A stretch of 36,617 nucleotides of DNA from Methylocystis sp. (lineage in GTDB: Bacteria > Pseudomonadota > Alphaproteobacteria > Rhizobiales > Beijerinckiaceae), in the NCBI GenBank assembly GCA_002929055.1, contig PERY01000026.1, forward strand, positions 1 to 36,617, read 5' to 3'. The translations under genes were made by a program, and so were the position numbers. Shown here in pieces: positions 1-9,264 of this stretch. Below the pieces are notes generated by a model that saw only the letters and a list, made by a program, of their open reading frames with translations, had not been told where the DNA came from and ran no database searches. Numbering within the stretch: the first letter of the stretch is position 1; every line of letters begins with the position of its first letter.

Positions 1-188
1 CGTCCGCACCGCCGGCGGCCGCGCCTGCGCCCGTCGCGCCCTCGGACGGCCGGCGCTATCTCGGCCCCGTTTCGGACGGTGGCGGCGGCGGCCAGTATTC
101 GGCGAGCGCCGCTCCGGGGGGCGGCGCCGGATTTGGCCCGGCGCTCAACGGACTTCCCGCCCAGGCGCTCCGGGGCCCGAGATTCTAG
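1..188 (+). CDS. 3' end of an unidentified gene (partial)
   Basis: An open frame enters from the left edge (first full codon at 3) and ends at TAG 186-188. The visible 61 residues are a low-complexity tail: an Ala/Pro run, then GRRYLGPVSDGG, a Gly-rich stretch and a C-terminal LRGPRF. No domain can be recognised. The high third-position GC matches the neighbouring genes, which supports coding. The stop lies in the same frame as metX and 72 bases before it. The function is not inferable from this part alone. Confidence 0.5.
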   Translation, partial: SAPPAAAPAPVAPSDGRRYLGPVSDGGGGGQYSASAAPGGGAGFGPALNGLPAQALRGPRF

Positions 189-260
189 GCGCTTGACAGT
201 CTCCCCGCGCGCCTCGATGTTGCCGAACAATTCGTTCGGCATATCGAACGCGAGGAAGAG

Positions 261-1469
261 TTGAGCAATTCGCTGCAGGATCGACAATCTGGCGCATCGT
301 TTTCGGCCGCCGGCTCCAGTTTGGCCGAGGGAAAGCCCTGCGGCAAGACGCTCGTCTTTCCGGCCGACCAGCCGCTGCTGACCGACGGGGGCGGCCGCAT
401 CTCGCCGCTCACGATAGGCTATGAGACATTCGGCGAGCTCAACGCCGAGCGCAGCAACGCCATCCTGCTCTGCCACGCGCTGACCGGCGACCAATACGCC
501 GCCGGCGTGCATCCGGTCACCGGCAAGCCCGGCTGGTGGGAGGCGATGGTCGGCCCCGGCAAGCCTTTCGACACCGACCGCTACTTCCTGATCTGCTCCA
601 ATGTCGTTGGCGGCTGCATGGGCACGACCGGCCCGGCCTCGGTCAACGCGGCGACGGGCAAGCCCTATGGCCTCGACTTCCCCGTCGTCACCATCCGCGA
701 CATGGTCCGCGCGCAGGCGATGCTCATCGATCATCTGGGGATCGACACGCTGTTCTGCGTCGCCGGCGGCTCGATGGGCGGCATGCAGGTGCTGCAATGG
801 GCGGCGAGCTATCCCGACCGCGTCTTTTCCGCCATGCCGATTGCGACGGCGGCCAAACATTCTGCGCAGAACATCGGCTTCAACGAGGTTGGCCGACAGG
901 CGGTGATGGCCGATCCCGACTGGCGCGGCGGACGCTACCACGACTTCGGCGTGCGGCCCGAAAAGGGGCTCGCCGTCGCGCGAATGTCCGCGCATATCAC
1001 CTATCTTTCGGAAGCGGCGCTGCAGCGCAAGTTCGGCCGCAAGCTTCAGGACCGCAGCGCGCCGACCTTCTCCTTCGACGCCGACTTCCAGATCGAGAAC
1101 TATCTGCGCTATCAGGGCGTCGCCTTCGTCGAGCGCTTCGACGCCAATTCCTATCTCTTCGTCACGCGCGCCTGCGACTATTTCGATCTCGCGGCCGACT
1201 ACGGCGGCTCTCTCGCCCTCGCCTTCAAGGACACGAAGACGCGTTTCTGCGTCGTCTCCTTCACCTCCGACTGGCTCTATCCGACCTCCGATTCGCGCGC
1301 CATCGTGCATGCGCTCAACGCGGGCGGCGCCTCGGTTTCCTTCGTCGAGATCGAATCCGACAAGGGCCATGACGCTTTTCTGCTGCATGAGGAAATGTTC
1401 TTCGCAACGACGCGCGGCTTTCTCGAATCCGCTGCGACCGCGCGCGGGCTGAAGGGGAAAGGCGCGTGA
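261..1469 (+). CDS. metX: Homoserine O-acyltransferase MetX
   Basis: MetX acylates homoserine with an acyl-CoA (usually acetyl-CoA), the first committed step of methionine synthesis, in the cytoplasm. The 402 residues form an alpha/beta-hydrolase with the family signature [10 protein letters not shown], the nucleophile elbow GGSMGG with Ser171, Asp337 in TSDWLYP and His370 in KGHDAFLL, which together make the catalytic triad. No ATG or GTG occurs in frame between the preceding stop and residue 1, so TTG 261 is chosen; GAGGA lies just upstream. metW follows with a GTGA overlap, the usual metX-metW pairing. MetX enzymes differ in acetyl versus succinyl donor use, and I cannot settle the donor from this reading. 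Confidence 0.95.
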   Translation: MSNSLQDRQSGASFSAAGSSLAEGKPCGKTLVFPADQPLLTDGGGRISPLTIGYETFGELNAERSNAILLCHALTGDQYAAGVHPVTGKPGWWEAMVGPGKPFDTDRYFLICSNVVGGCMGTTGPASVNAATGKPYGLDFPVVTIRDMVRAQAMLIDHLGIDTLFCVAGGSMGGMQVLQWAASYPDRVFSAMPIATAAKHSAQNIGFNEVGRQAVMADPDWRGGRYHDFGVRPEKGLAVARMSAHITYLSEAALQRKFGRKLQDRSAPTFSFDADFQIENYLRYQGVAFVERFDANSYLFVTRACDYFDLAADYGGSLALAFKDTKTRFCVVSFTSDWLYPTSDSRAIVHALNAGGASVSFVEIESDKGHDAFLLHEEMFFATTRGFLESAATARGLKGKGA

Positions 1470-2128
1470 ACGCAGCTCAGCAAAAGCCGCGCGTCGACCT
1501 GCAGGTCATAGCGCAGATGGTGACGCACGGCGCGCGCGTGCTCGACGTCGGCTGCGGCGACGGTCAATTGCTGCAGCTTCTCGCCCAGCAACGCGGCGTC
1601 GACGGACGCGGCGTCGAACTCTCGCAGCGCGGCGTCAACGAATGCGTCGCGAAGGGCCTCTCCGTCATCCAGGGCGACGCGGACGCGGATCTCATCGATT
1701 ATCCCGACGACGGGTTCGATTATGTCATTCTGTCGCAGACCCTGCAGGCGACGCGCCAGCCGCGCGAAGCGCTCGAGAACATGCTGCGCATCGGACGGCG
1801 CGCCATCGTCTCTTTCCCGAATTTCGGGCATTGGCGCGTGCGCGCGCAACTCGCCTTTCGCGGCCGCATGCCCGTTACAGGAAACCTTGCCTACAGCTGG
1901 CACGACACGCCGAACATCCACCTCTGCACCATCCGGGATTTCGTCGAGCTGGTGGAACAGCTCGGCGCGCATATCGAACGCGGGGTCGCGCTCGACCGCG
2001 CAGGCGCCCCGATCCGGGTCAACGCGCCCTGGTGGGTATGGAACATGATGGGAGAACAGGCCGTCTTTCTGCTGGCGCGCGACGTTCCCGCATCCCGGAG
2101 CGCGCAGCGGAAAACCGAACCGGCGTAA
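1466..2128 (+). CDS. metW: Methionine biosynthesis protein MetW
   Basis: MetW is a class I SAM-dependent methyltransferase-fold protein encoded with MetX in many alpha- and betaproteobacteria and linked to homoserine acylation. The SAM-binding glycine loop [15 protein letters not shown] is at about residues 26-40, followed by a family-typical [17 protein letters not shown] near 112-127 and a Trp-rich [11 protein letters not shown] segment. The 220-residue length is normal. The GTG start overlaps the metX stop (GTGA), so the two genes are translationally coupled. The next gene lies 204 bases downstream behind its own strong ribosome site. Confidence 0.93.
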   Translation: MNAAQQKPRVDLQVIAQMVTHGARVLDVGCGDGQLLQLLAQQRGVDGRGVELSQRGVNECVAKGLSVIQGDADADLIDYPDDGFDYVILSQTLQATRQPREALENMLRIGRRAIVSFPNFGHWRVRAQLAFRGRMPVTGNLAYSWHDTPNIHLCTIRDFVELVEQLGAHIERGVALDRAGAPIRVNAPWWVWNMMGEQAVFLLARDVPASRSAQRKTEPA

Positions 2129-2332
2129 CGCCGCGGCATCCTGCCGCGATGGGCCGTGCGACGGTTTGTCCCGCGCGCCCGCCTTTCGCCGCGCGCTCAT
2201 TCGCGTTAGCCTCATCTCAATCGTTCCGACGAGCCCCATTGCTTTTGAGCTGGCGCTCGCGGCGGAGAATAAGCTTCGAAAATCGAAGAGCCCGCGTGAA
2301 AGTCCGTTTCACGAGGAGGAGGAGAGGCTGGC

Positions 2333-3145
2333 TTGGCACATTCGAGCGACATCGCTCTGAGCTTCTCGGCGCCGCGCAAGGGCCGCGCAACGCGCCGCGG
2401 CGCCCGCGCGACGGCCGCGGAACCGCCGTCGCTGCGGGATTTGCCGCTTTTCGCCACTGTGGACGACGCCACTCTCGCGCGCCTGTCGCTCGACGCGAAG
2501 GTGGAGACATATGAAGACGGCGCCGTCATCTTCCGGCAGGGCGATCAGGTGGCGGCCATCGTCATTTTGCTGCACGGCTTCGTGAAGGTGCTGCGCATTG
2601 CGTCTTGCGGCGACGAAACGCTGATCGGCATTCGCGCCGACGGCGAGACGGTCGGCGAGCCGCCAATGGACGCGAACGAACACTACCGCGTTTCGGCGGA
2701 AGCGATCGGCCCCACGTCGGTTCTCAAGATTCCCGCTGCGCGCTTTGCGCGACTGATGAAGGAATCGCAGTCGCTCTGCGCCGCGGTCGTGAAGGACTCG
2801 AAGGACAAGATCGCCGCGCTGGTCGGCGAGATCGAGTCCCTCAAGGCGCAGAACGCCGATCAGCGGCTCGCGCATTTCATTCTCTCGCTCTGTCCGCCGG
2901 GCGAGGAGCAATGCCGCTTCCGCCTGCCTTACGACAAGCGGCTCATCGCCGCGCGGCTGGGCGTGAAGCAGGAGACGCTTTCGCGCGCCTTCGCCAAGCT
3001 GCGCGAACATGGCGTGCGCACGGAGACGCGCGACGTTCTTGTCGAAAGCGTCTCGCGGCTCGCCGAGCAATGCGAGCAACTGGGCCGCCCCGCGCGCCTT
3101 CCCTCGGAACGCGCCGACGATCCGGACCGCGAGGATGCGGCCTGA
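2333..3145 (+). CDS. CRP/FNR-family transcriptional regulator
   Basis: A 270-residue regulator with an N-terminal cyclic-nucleotide-binding-type beta-roll (about 30-150, including LPLFATVDDATLARL and EDGAVIFRQGD), a dimerisation helix and a C-terminal winged helix (about 200-235, IAARLGVKQETLSRAFAKLREHGV). The four-Cys iron-sulfur cluster arrangement of true FNR is absent: the Cys residues are scattered (SCGD, SLCA, SLCPPGEEQCRF), so an oxygen-labile cluster is unlikely. The overall look is closer to Dnr/NnrR-like or orphan CRP-type proteins; the effector is unknown. The TTG start at 2333 is supported by a purine-rich AGGAGGAGGAG just upstream. A DUF1636 gene follows on the same strand after 74 bases and may be a target. 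Confidence 0.88.
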   Translation: MAHSSDIALSFSAPRKGRATRRGARATAAEPPSLRDLPLFATVDDATLARLSLDAKVETYEDGAVIFRQGDQVAAIVILLHGFVKVLRIASCGDETLIGIRADGETVGEPPMDANEHYRVSAEAIGPTSVLKIPAARFARLMKESQSLCAAVVKDSKDKIAALVGEIESLKAQNADQRLAHFILSLCPPGEEQCRFRLPYDKRLIAARLGVKQETLSRAFAKLREHGVRTETRDVLVESVSRLAEQCEQLGRPARLPSERADDPDREDAA

Positions 3146-3219
3146 GAGCGTCTGCGTCTTGACCACCACGGGCTAAACGTTCGAAAACCTTCCCGCGCGA
3201 GGCGTGGGAGATTCGAAGC

Positions 3220-3579
3220 GTGTCCAACGATGTGACCATTTTCGTGTGCGTGTCCTGCCGCGACGGCGCGGATCAGGACGCCCGGCCCGGCGCGGCGTTC
3301 ATGGAGGCGCTGCGCGCGCGTCTTGGCGAGCGCAGCCTCGCCTTGTCCGTCGAGCCGGTGGAATGTCTCGCGGTCTGCAAACGCCCCACGACCATCGCCC
3401 TCGCGGGACCACGCAAATGGACCTATGTGATCGGCGATCTCGACCGCGCGGCGCATGTCGACGACGTGATCGACTCGGCTCTGCGCTTTGGGGAAAGCGA
3501 AAACGGCATTGTCGCCTGGAAGGAGCGCCCGGTCTGTTTCCGGAAGGGCGTCGTGTCGCGCACGCCGCCGCTTCCTTGA
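3220..3579 (+). CDS. DUF1636 family probable metal-binding protein
   Basis: A 119-residue cytoplasmic protein with an N-terminal FVCVSCRDG and a second Cys pair in VECLAVCKRP. This C-x2-C plus C-x3-C arrangement is that of DUF1636 (predicted metal-binding, thioredoxin-like ferredoxin fold); an iron-sulfur cluster is possible but unproven. The start is GTG 3220, with GGGAG about ten bases upstream. It lies downstream of the CRP/FNR-type gene on the same strand and convergent with ppa. Its biological role is not established. Confidence 0.8.
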   Translation: MSNDVTIFVCVSCRDGADQDARPGAAFMEALRARLGERSLALSVEPVECLAVCKRPTTIALAGPRKWTYVIGDLDRAAHVDDVIDSALRFGESENGIVAWKERPVCFRKGVVSRTPPLP

Positions 3580-3588
3580 TCGTCGCTT

Positions 3589-4122
3589 TTACTTGGCCGC
3601 CTTCGCCCGCTCGATGGCGTCCGTGATCAGCGCGCGCGCGTCGGCGGCGTCGCCCCAGCCGGCGACCTTGGCCCATTTGTTGGGCTCCAGATCCTTGTAG
3701 TGCACGAAGAAGTGCTCGATCCGCCGCCAGGTCATTTCCTGGAGATCGGTGTAATTCTGCACGTTCATATAGCGCTGGGTGAGGCGGTTCGAGGGCACGG
3801 CGACGATCTTCTCGTCCCCGCCCGCTTCATCCGTCATGCGCAGCACGCCGATCGGCCGCACGGAGATCACGGCGCCCGGCGCCACCGGGCGCGTATTGGC
3901 CACGAGCACGTCGCAAGGGTCGCCGTCGTCGGAGAGCGTGTGCGGGATGAAGCCGTAGTTTCCGGGATAGCGCATCGCCGTGTAGAGGAAGCGGTCAACG
4001 AATAGCGTGCCCGAAGCCTTGTCGAGTTCATATTTGATCGGCTCGCCGCCGAGCGGCACTTCGACGACGACATTGACTTCATGCGGCGGATTCGTGCCGA
4101 TCGGAATGGCGTCGAGACGCAT
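3589..4122 (-). CDS. ppa: Inorganic pyrophosphatase
   Basis: Soluble family I pyrophosphatase, hydrolysing PPi to phosphate and pulling biosynthetic reactions forward. The 177 residues contain the family substrate-binding segments [18 protein letters not shown], the tract [12 protein letters not shown] and the metal-binding [10 protein letters not shown], followed by a second acidic region DEKIVAVP. Length is typical of bacterial hexameric enzymes. It is convergent with the DUF1636 gene, with only nine bases between the stops, and appears monocistronic. Confidence 0.96.
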   Translation of the reverse strand: MRLDAIPIGTNPPHEVNVVVEVPLGGEPIKYELDKASGTLFVDRFLYTAMRYPGNYGFIPHTLSDDGDPCDVLVANTRPVAPGAVISVRPIGVLRMTDEAGGDEKIVAVPSNRLTQRYMNVQNYTDLQEMTWRRIEHFFVHYKDLEPNKWAKVAGWGDAADARALITDAIERAKAAK

Positions 4123-4264
4123 ATATCGAGGCTCCGGTGTTTCGAGGAAGACGGTGTGGCGGCGCGTTAAAGACGCTCGCGCAGGCGATTGCGCTCTTGT
4201 TCGAATCGCACCCGCAACTATTCCATCAATCGCAGAAGCCTTCTAGCGCCACTTGAAAAGAGCG

Positions 4265-5152
4265 CTAATGATTTGCATCCGCGGGCGCGGCGACCGCGGT
4301 GGCGGCGCGCTCGGCGGCCGCCTGCATGTCTTCCGGCGAGAGCGGCCCGACAAGGACGAAGGCGAAGCCCGCCGCGCGCCATTCGACCTCGACCACCCCC
4401 TGGCCCACGCGCGGAGCCTGCGGCGCGCCCGTCGCCTCGGCGCGCTCGAAATAAAGGCCGACCCGGGCGCCGTCGGCCCGCTCATAGACGAGGAAGCCCG
4501 CCGGCGCCGCGACGCCGGGCGACACCCGGCCGCCGACGAGCCGCAAGCCAAGGTCCGCAAGGTCGGGCGGGCGGGAAAAGCCGACGCGCTCCTGAAGCCA
4601 CGCGACCAGTTCGCCCCTGCGGGAAATGTCGATTTCAACCGGCCGCGCGTCCGAGACGAAAGTCGCGTACGTCAGCCCTGCGCGCGCCGCATAGCTCTGC
4701 GTCAGCAGAGCGGCCACCGGCGAATGGGGCGTCTCGCCCCTGCCCGCGAAGACCAGAGCGGCGAGCCCCGCCAGCGCCGCGCCAGTGAGCAGGGTCAACG
4801 CTGTCGAAAAGATCGCCTGCCGGCGGCGGTTGGCGCGCAATTCGTCGAGCCGCTGGGCCGGGCGCGACGCGCCGGGACGGCCCCAGTGGATGGCGCCGGT
4901 CTCGATTGGCCCTTGCTGCTGCGCCGGCACGCGGGTGGCGGCGTCCCGCATGGAAAGCGGCAGCATCTCCAGCGCCACGGGCTCGAAAGCCGCGCGCAAA
5001 GCCGCATTCTGCCGCCGCCAGCCCTCGACCAGCGCGGCGTCTTCCGGATGCTGGAGGAGATGGTCCTCCACCTTGCGGCGGCGCTCCGAGTCGAGTTCGC
5101 CGTCGACGAGCGCGTGGAGATCGGCTTCCTCGATGAAAGTCTGGGGACTCAA
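4265..5152 (-). CDS. Transmembrane anti-sigma factor
   Basis: A 295-residue protein with a cytosolic N-terminal anti-sigma-like helical segment (residues 8-50, LHALVDGELDSERRRKVEDHL), one transmembrane helix (113-136) and a periplasmic domain of about 150 residues. The His/Cys zinc motif of ZAS-type anti-sigma factors is not visible, so this is a zinc-less version. It starts at TTG seven bases after the stop of the sigma-like gene upstream. No ATG occurs in frame before residue 63, past the anti-sigma helix, so TTG is the best start. Adjacency suggests it sequesters that sigma factor at the membrane; the signal is unknown. Confidence 0.8.
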   Translation of the reverse strand: MSPQTFIEEADLHALVDGELDSERRRKVEDHLLQHPEDAALVEGWRRQNAALRAAFEPVALEMLPLSMRDAATRVPAQQQGPIETGAIHWGRPGASRPAQRLDELRANRRRQAIFSTALTLLTGAALAGLAALVFAGRGETPHSPVAALLTQSYAARAGLTYATFVSDARPVEIDISRRGELVAWLQERVGFSRPPDLADLGLRLVGGRVSPGVAAPAGFLVYERADGARVGLYFERAEATGAPQAPRVGQGVVEVEWRAAGFAFVLVGPLSPEDMQAAAERAATAVAAPADANH

Positions 5153-5159
5153 GGCGAGG

Positions 5160-5660
5160 CTATTTCACGATGCGCAGATGCGAGGCGGCGCGGCGCGCCC
5201 CCGCTTCGGCGCCCGCTGGACGAAGGCCTTCCGAGCCCAGCGCCGCCCTGGCGCGCATGAGGCGCGCAAGCAGCGTCTCGCGCGGGGCCGCGACGATGCG
5301 GGCGGCGGCGTCATAGCCGAAGCCCTCGAGGGACACGAGCAGCAGCGCCGCCCGGTCGTCGAAACTGAGCTCGGCCAGGCCGTGGACGATGGGCGGATGG
5401 CGCGGCGCAGGGCGCGGGGCGTCGGCCAGCCGCTTGGCGGCGAGAGCGGTCAGCGCGCCATAGGCCTCGACCCGCGCCTCGTCGAGATCGGCGAGCCGCA
5501 GCTCCTTGGCCCGCACGCGCGCGCCCACGCTCTGCAGCGCGCTCTGCACCAGGTCGTCGGAGAGCGCCGCACCCGCGCCCGCGCAAAGCGCGCGCGCATA
5601 GCGGCGTAAGGCGGGGGCTGCCCCGCTCAATCCTTCGAGGATGTCGGCTTTTTTGCCCAT
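5160..5660 (-). CDS. Short sigma-70 family (ECF-like) factor
   Basis: A 166-residue protein with a reduced region 2-like N-terminus (17-50, LRRYARALCAGAGAALSDD) and a clearer region 4 at about 95-145: LSFDDRAALLLVSLEGFGY followed by an HTH that reads AARIVAAPRETLLARLMRARAAL. The start is the Met of MGKKADILEG. The open frame continues upstream to 6017, but that stretch overlaps fabI on the other strand and is not coding. The anti-sigma gene follows after seven bases. Region 2 is poorly conserved, so its own promoter-melting ability is less certain than its family membership. The divergent region toward fabI contains two inverted repeats. Confidence 0.75.
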   Translation of the reverse strand: MGKKADILEGLSGAAPALRRYARALCAGAGAALSDDLVQSALQSVGARVRAKELRLADLDEARVEAYGALTALAAKRLADAPRPAPRHPPIVHGLAELSFDDRAALLLVSLEGFGYDAAARIVAAPRETLLARLMRARAALGSEGLRPAGAEAGARRAASHLRIVK

Positions 5661-5686
5661 CGACGACCCGATTGCGGCTGAGTTCG

Positions 5687-5719
5687 CGCCATTAGTGGCG
5701 TTTCCTATCGGATGATAGG
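5687..5719. promoter_or_regulatory. Two adjacent four-base-spaced inverted repeats
   Basis: CGCCA-N4-TGGCG lies at 5687-5700 and CCTATC-N4-GATAGG at 5704-5719, both perfect, in the 199-base divergent region between the sigma-like gene and fabI, 27 and 44 bases upstream of the sigma start. They could be operators or transcript hairpins. A third short palindrome, GCGCGC-N6-GCGCGC, sits at 5819-5836 just upstream of fabI. No binding protein can be named. Confidence 0.4.
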
Positions 5720-5859
5720 CCAACCCGCGCCAAATGACCATAAGGGAGAAAGCGGCATTTTTGACGTGACTCGGCTTTTCGGCCGGCGTTCCGCCCCCGG
5801 GTTTCTTTTGCACAAAAAGCGCGCTAAAGGGCGCGCAAGCTGATTTTGACGCTTTAGCA

Positions 5860-6732
5860 ATGGACGCCCCGATGACACAGCAAGACGCGCCCGCCGTTCC
5901 CTTCGCCGGAATCCTCGCCGGTAAGAAGGGCCTGATCCTGGGCGTCGCCAATAATCGCTCGATCGCCTGGGGCATCGCAAAGGCCTGCGCGCAGGCCGGC
6001 GCCGAACTCGCCCTCACCTATCAGGTCGAGGCGCTGGAGAAGCGCGTGCGCCCGCTCGCCGCGGAACTGGGCGCGACGGTGGTCGGCCGCTGCGATGTCT
6101 CCGAGCCCGAGACGATGGACGCGATCTTCGCGGAAGTGGAGAAACTGTGGGGCAAGATCGACTTCGTTGTGCATTGCCTCGCCTATTCCGACAAGGACCA
6201 GCTCGACGGCCGCTATGTCGACACGACGCTCGACAACTTCCTGATGTCGATGAACATCTCCTGCTACAGCTTCACGGCTGTCGCCCAGCGCGCCGAAAAG
6301 CTGATGCCGGAAGGCGGCTCGCTGCTCACGCTCACCTATTACGGCGCCGAGAAATGGATGCCGCATTACAATGTGATGGGCGTCGCCAAGGCGGGGCTCG
6401 AAGCCTCGGTGCGCTATCTCGCCGCCGACCTCGGCGTGAAGAACATCCGCGTCAACGCCATTTCGGCGGGGCCAATCAAGACCATGGCGGCGTCGGGCAT
6501 CGGCGACTTCCGCTACATTCTGCGCTGGAACGAGTACAATTCCCCGCTGCGCCGCGTCGTGACCATCGACGAGGTGGGCGAGAGCGCGGTCTATCTGCTG
6601 TCGCCGATGTCGCGCGGCGTCTCCGGCGAAATCCTGCATGTCGACGCGGGCTATCATGTCGTCGGCATGATGAACCCGAGCGCCGCGCCGAAGATGGCGG
6701 ATCTGCTGGCGCTGCTGCCGCAGGAGAAGTGA
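5860..6732 (+). CDS. fabI: Enoyl-[acyl-carrier-protein] reductase (NADH)
   Basis: Catalyses the last reductive step of fatty acid elongation on ACP. It is a short-chain dehydrogenase fold with the FabI-type dinucleotide loop GVANNRSIAWGIA (residues 30-42), the catalytic Tyr170-x6-Lys177 in HYNVMGVAKAG and the substrate-loop region ISAGPIKTMAASGI. At 290 residues it is somewhat longer than E. coli FabI because of the N-terminus. ATG 5860 and ATG 5872 are both possible starts, and neither has a clear Shine-Dalgarno sequence. It is divergent from the sigma gene and convergent with the aminotransferase gene, seven bases apart. Confidence 0.95.
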   Translation: MDAPMTQQDAPAVPFAGILAGKKGLILGVANNRSIAWGIAKACAQAGAELALTYQVEALEKRVRPLAAELGATVVGRCDVSEPETMDAIFAEVEKLWGKIDFVVHCLAYSDKDQLDGRYVDTTLDNFLMSMNISCYSFTAVAQRAEKLMPEGGSLLTLTYYGAEKWMPHYNVMGVAKAGLEASVRYLAADLGVKNIRVNAISAGPIKTMAASGIGDFRYILRWNEYNSPLRRVVTIDEVGESAVYLLSPMSRGVSGEILHVDAGYHVVGMMNPSAAPKMADLLALLPQEK

Positions 6733-6739
6733 CCTCGCG

Positions 6740-7885
6740 TCACATCCGCGCAACGGCCTGCGCGAGACGTTCGTAATCGGCCATATCGTTGTAAATCTGC
6801 GCGGAAATGCGCAGGTGCGCGCGGCCGTCGACCATCAGGCAGGGGCATGCGATCCTGAAATCGCGCCATAGGGCAGCCTGAAAGGCCGCACGGCTTTCTT
6901 CCGTCGTCGGCGCCGACCGGCCTGGCAGCGGAACAAGCGTCATCGCGCCGGTCATCGCTTCGGGCGCAGGCGGGGCGACGCCCCAGGCCCGGCCGAGGAC
7001 GCGAGCCGCCTCCACGATGAGCGCATGATTATGCGCCCGGATCGCGGCCTCTCCCCATTGGTCGACAAAGTCGAAGGCGGCGGGGATCGCCATCCAGATC
7101 GATGGGTCGCGTGTGCCTGTCCACCAGAAATTCGCCGGAAAGGACGGTTCCTCCAGCCCCCAGGACGGAACGGCGGGGACGAGTGCGTCGCGCCGCTCCG
7201 GCCGCGCCCACAGGAAGCCGCAGCCGCGCGGAACGAAGCTCCATTTGTGCAGATTGCCGGCGTACCAATCGGCGCCGAGCGCCGGGAGGTCGAGCGCGAC
7301 CTGGCCCGGCGCATGGGCGCCGTCGACGAGCACGGCGACGCCCCTCTCGCGGCAGGCTTTCGCCATGTCGGAGACGGGCGCGACGAGCGCCGTAGACGAA
7401 GTGATGTGGTCGATGACGGCCAGCCGCGTGCGCGGGCCGATGGCCGCCGAGAGCGCCGCGACCCATGCCTCGCCGCTCTCCGGCGGAAAGGGCAAGGCGA
7501 CGCGGACCAGCCGCGCCCCGGTCGGGCGCAGCACATGTTCGGCCGCGAGCGCGACGCCGCCATAGACGCGCGAGGTGACGAGAACCTCGTCGCCGGGCTG
7601 GAGCGCCATCGCGCGCAGGACGGCGACGATCGCCTCGGTGGCGTTTTCGACGAGCGCCACATCCTGCGCCCGCGCGCCGAAACGCGTCGCGACCCGCGCC
7701 GCCGCCGCCATCCAGGCGGGCCGGAATTCGGCGTCGAAAAAAGCGCGCGGCGCCGCCTCGACCCGCGCCTGCGCCCTCGCGCGGGCGGCGGCGACCGAAT
7801 GCGGCGTGACGCCGAAGCCGCCATGATCGAGATAGGCCACCTCGGGATCGAGCGGGAAGAGGGTTTTGGCCGCGTCGTTCAGCAT
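6740..7885 (-). CDS. Class V aminotransferase-fold PLP enzyme
   Basis: A 381-residue PLP-dependent enzyme of fold type I, most like the isopenicillin N epimerase/cysteine desulfurase-like branch. It shows LDHGGFGVTP near the N-terminus, the phosphate-contacting LVENATEAI at 79-86, Asp188 in LVDGAHAPG that pairs with the pyridine nitrogen, and the Schiff-base Lys214 in GNLHKWSF. The usual cysteine-desulfurase catalytic Cys loop is not apparent, so desulfurase activity is not supported. The substrate is unknown. The gene stands alone, separated from the peptidase genes by 40 bases on the same strand. Confidence 0.85.
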   Translation of the reverse strand: MLNDAAKTLFPLDPEVAYLDHGGFGVTPHSVAAARARAQARVEAAPRAFFDAEFRPAWMAAAARVATRFGARAQDVALVENATEAIVAVLRAMALQPGDEVLVTSRVYGGVALAAEHVLRPTGARLVRVALPFPPESGEAWVAALSAAIGPRTRLAVIDHITSSTALVAPVSDMAKACRERGVAVLVDGAHAPGQVALDLPALGADWYAGNLHKWSFVPRGCGFLWARPERRDALVPAVPSWGLEEPSFPANFWWTGTRDPSIWMAIPAAFDFVDQWGEAAIRAHNHALIVEAARVLGRAWGVAPPAPEAMTGAMTLVPLPGRSAPTTEESRAAFQAALWRDFRIACPCLMVDGRAHLRISAQIYNDMADYERLAQAVARM

Positions 7886-7925
7886 GAAGCAAGCTCGAGA
7901 CGAAGGGCGCCTCGAGGCGCCGCCC

Positions 7926-9209
7926 TCACACCCCTTCGGGCCGCCCCACCATCGTCACCAGCAGGCCGCCGTCGCCGAGCAGCCTCGACGCCGCGCGCTT
8001 GCAGTCTTCCAGTCCCACCGCCGCGATCTTTCCGTTGCGCTCGTCGAGATAGCCGGGTTCGAAACCGTCCATCTGCAGATGCACGAGCTGGCTCGCGATC
8101 TTCGTCGAGGTGTCGAAGCGCAGCGCGTAGGAGCCGATGAGGAATTTCTTGGCCTTGTCGAGTTCGTCCTCGCTCGGTCCTTCATCGGCGAAGCGGCGCA
8201 CTTCCGCCTCGATGAGCGACAGCGCCTCTCCGGCGCGCTCGTTCTTGGTGGCGGCGGCGCCGATCAGCATGGGGCACTGGTCATATTCGTTGAGCTGCGA
8301 ATAGACGCTGTAGGCCATGCCGCGCTTCTCGCGCACCTCGTGGAACAATCGCGCCGTAAAGCTGCCGCCGCCGAGTATGTGGTTGGCGACGACGACCGCG
8401 AAATAATCTGGATCGCGCTTCGTCACGCCGGGGCGCCCGAAGCGAATCGTCGTCTGCGGAATGTCGAGCGGAATGACCTTCCGCGTTCCGACATTGGCGA
8501 TGACGGTCGGTTCGACAGGCGTCAGATCGTTCTCTTTCGCAAAGCCGCCGAAGGTGGCGTCGAGATGGTCGGAGAGCGTCTTAGCGTCAATGGCGCCGAC
8601 GACGGCGATCTTGAGATCCTTCCTGGCGAAGAGCCGCTCGCGCAGCGCTACGAGGTCGGGACGCGACAGCGTGTCGATCGAGGACAGCTCGCCGCGCACG
8701 GGACGCCCATAGGGATGGCTCGGGAAGGCCGCCTCGCGAAAGGCCCGCGCGGCCATTGAGTCGGGATCATTCTGATCGCGCTTCAGTTCCGCGACGAGCT
8801 GGCTGCGCACGCGCGCGACATCGGCGTCGGAAAGATGCGCGTCGGTCAGGGCGAGCTTCAAAAGCGCAAAGGCCCTGTCGGTGTTCTTCGACAGCGTTTG
8901 CAAATGACCGGAGATCGCATCGCGGTCGGCGCCGAAGCCGAGATGTATGGCGAGTTCATCGACGGCGCGGTGAAAGCCGCGCGCGTCATAGGGGCCGGCG
9001 CCTTCGTCGAGCAGGCCCGAGAGCACAGTCGCGAGGCCCGGCTTGTCGGCGGGATCCTGCGCCGCGCCGCCGCGCATCGAGAACTCCAGCGCGACCAGCG
9101 GCACGGCGTAGCTCTCGACCAGCCAGGCGGTGACGCCGCCGGGCGTGACGATCTTCTGCACATGCTCGGCGCGGGATGCGACGGTGACGATGGGAGCGTG
9201 AGCGGTCAT
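7926..9209 (-). CDS. M16 family peptidase, non-catalytic partner
   Basis: A 427-residue M16 (insulinase/processing-peptidase) protein. The zinc motif HxxEH is missing, while the substrate-binding signature of the second half is kept (ARLFHEVREKRGMAYSVYS, about residues 285-303). In M16B enzymes one subunit carries zinc and the other supplies this R/Y pair, so this looks like the partner of the catalytic gene just upstream (55 bases away, same strand). No signal peptide is evident, although homologues are often periplasmic. The substrate is unknown. Confidence 0.88.
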   Translation of the reverse strand: MTAHAPIVTVASRAEHVQKIVTPGGVTAWLVESYAVPLVALEFSMRGGAAQDPADKPGLATVLSGLLDEGAGPYDARGFHRAVDELAIHLGFGADRDAISGHLQTLSKNTDRAFALLKLALTDAHLSDADVARVRSQLVAELKRDQNDPDSMAARAFREAAFPSHPYGRPVRGELSSIDTLSRPDLVALRERLFARKDLKIAVVGAIDAKTLSDHLDATFGGFAKENDLTPVEPTVIANVGTRKVIPLDIPQTTIRFGRPGVTKRDPDYFAVVVANHILGGGSFTARLFHEVREKRGMAYSVYSQLNEYDQCPMLIGAAATKNERAGEALSLIEAEVRRFADEGPSEDELDKAKKFLIGSYALRFDTSTKIASQLVHLQMDGFEPGYLDERNGKIAAVGLEDCKRAASRLLGDGGLLVTMVGRPEGV

Positions 9210-9264
9210 TCTTTTGTCCGGAAAGGAGAAAGGCCGGCGCCCGCGGCGCCGGCCTGAAGAAACG

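Noticed and set aside
5661..6017. N-terminal extension of the sigma-like gene into fabI
   Set aside because: It overlaps the start of fabI on the other strand and contributes no sigma domain; ATG 5660 gives a normal small protein.
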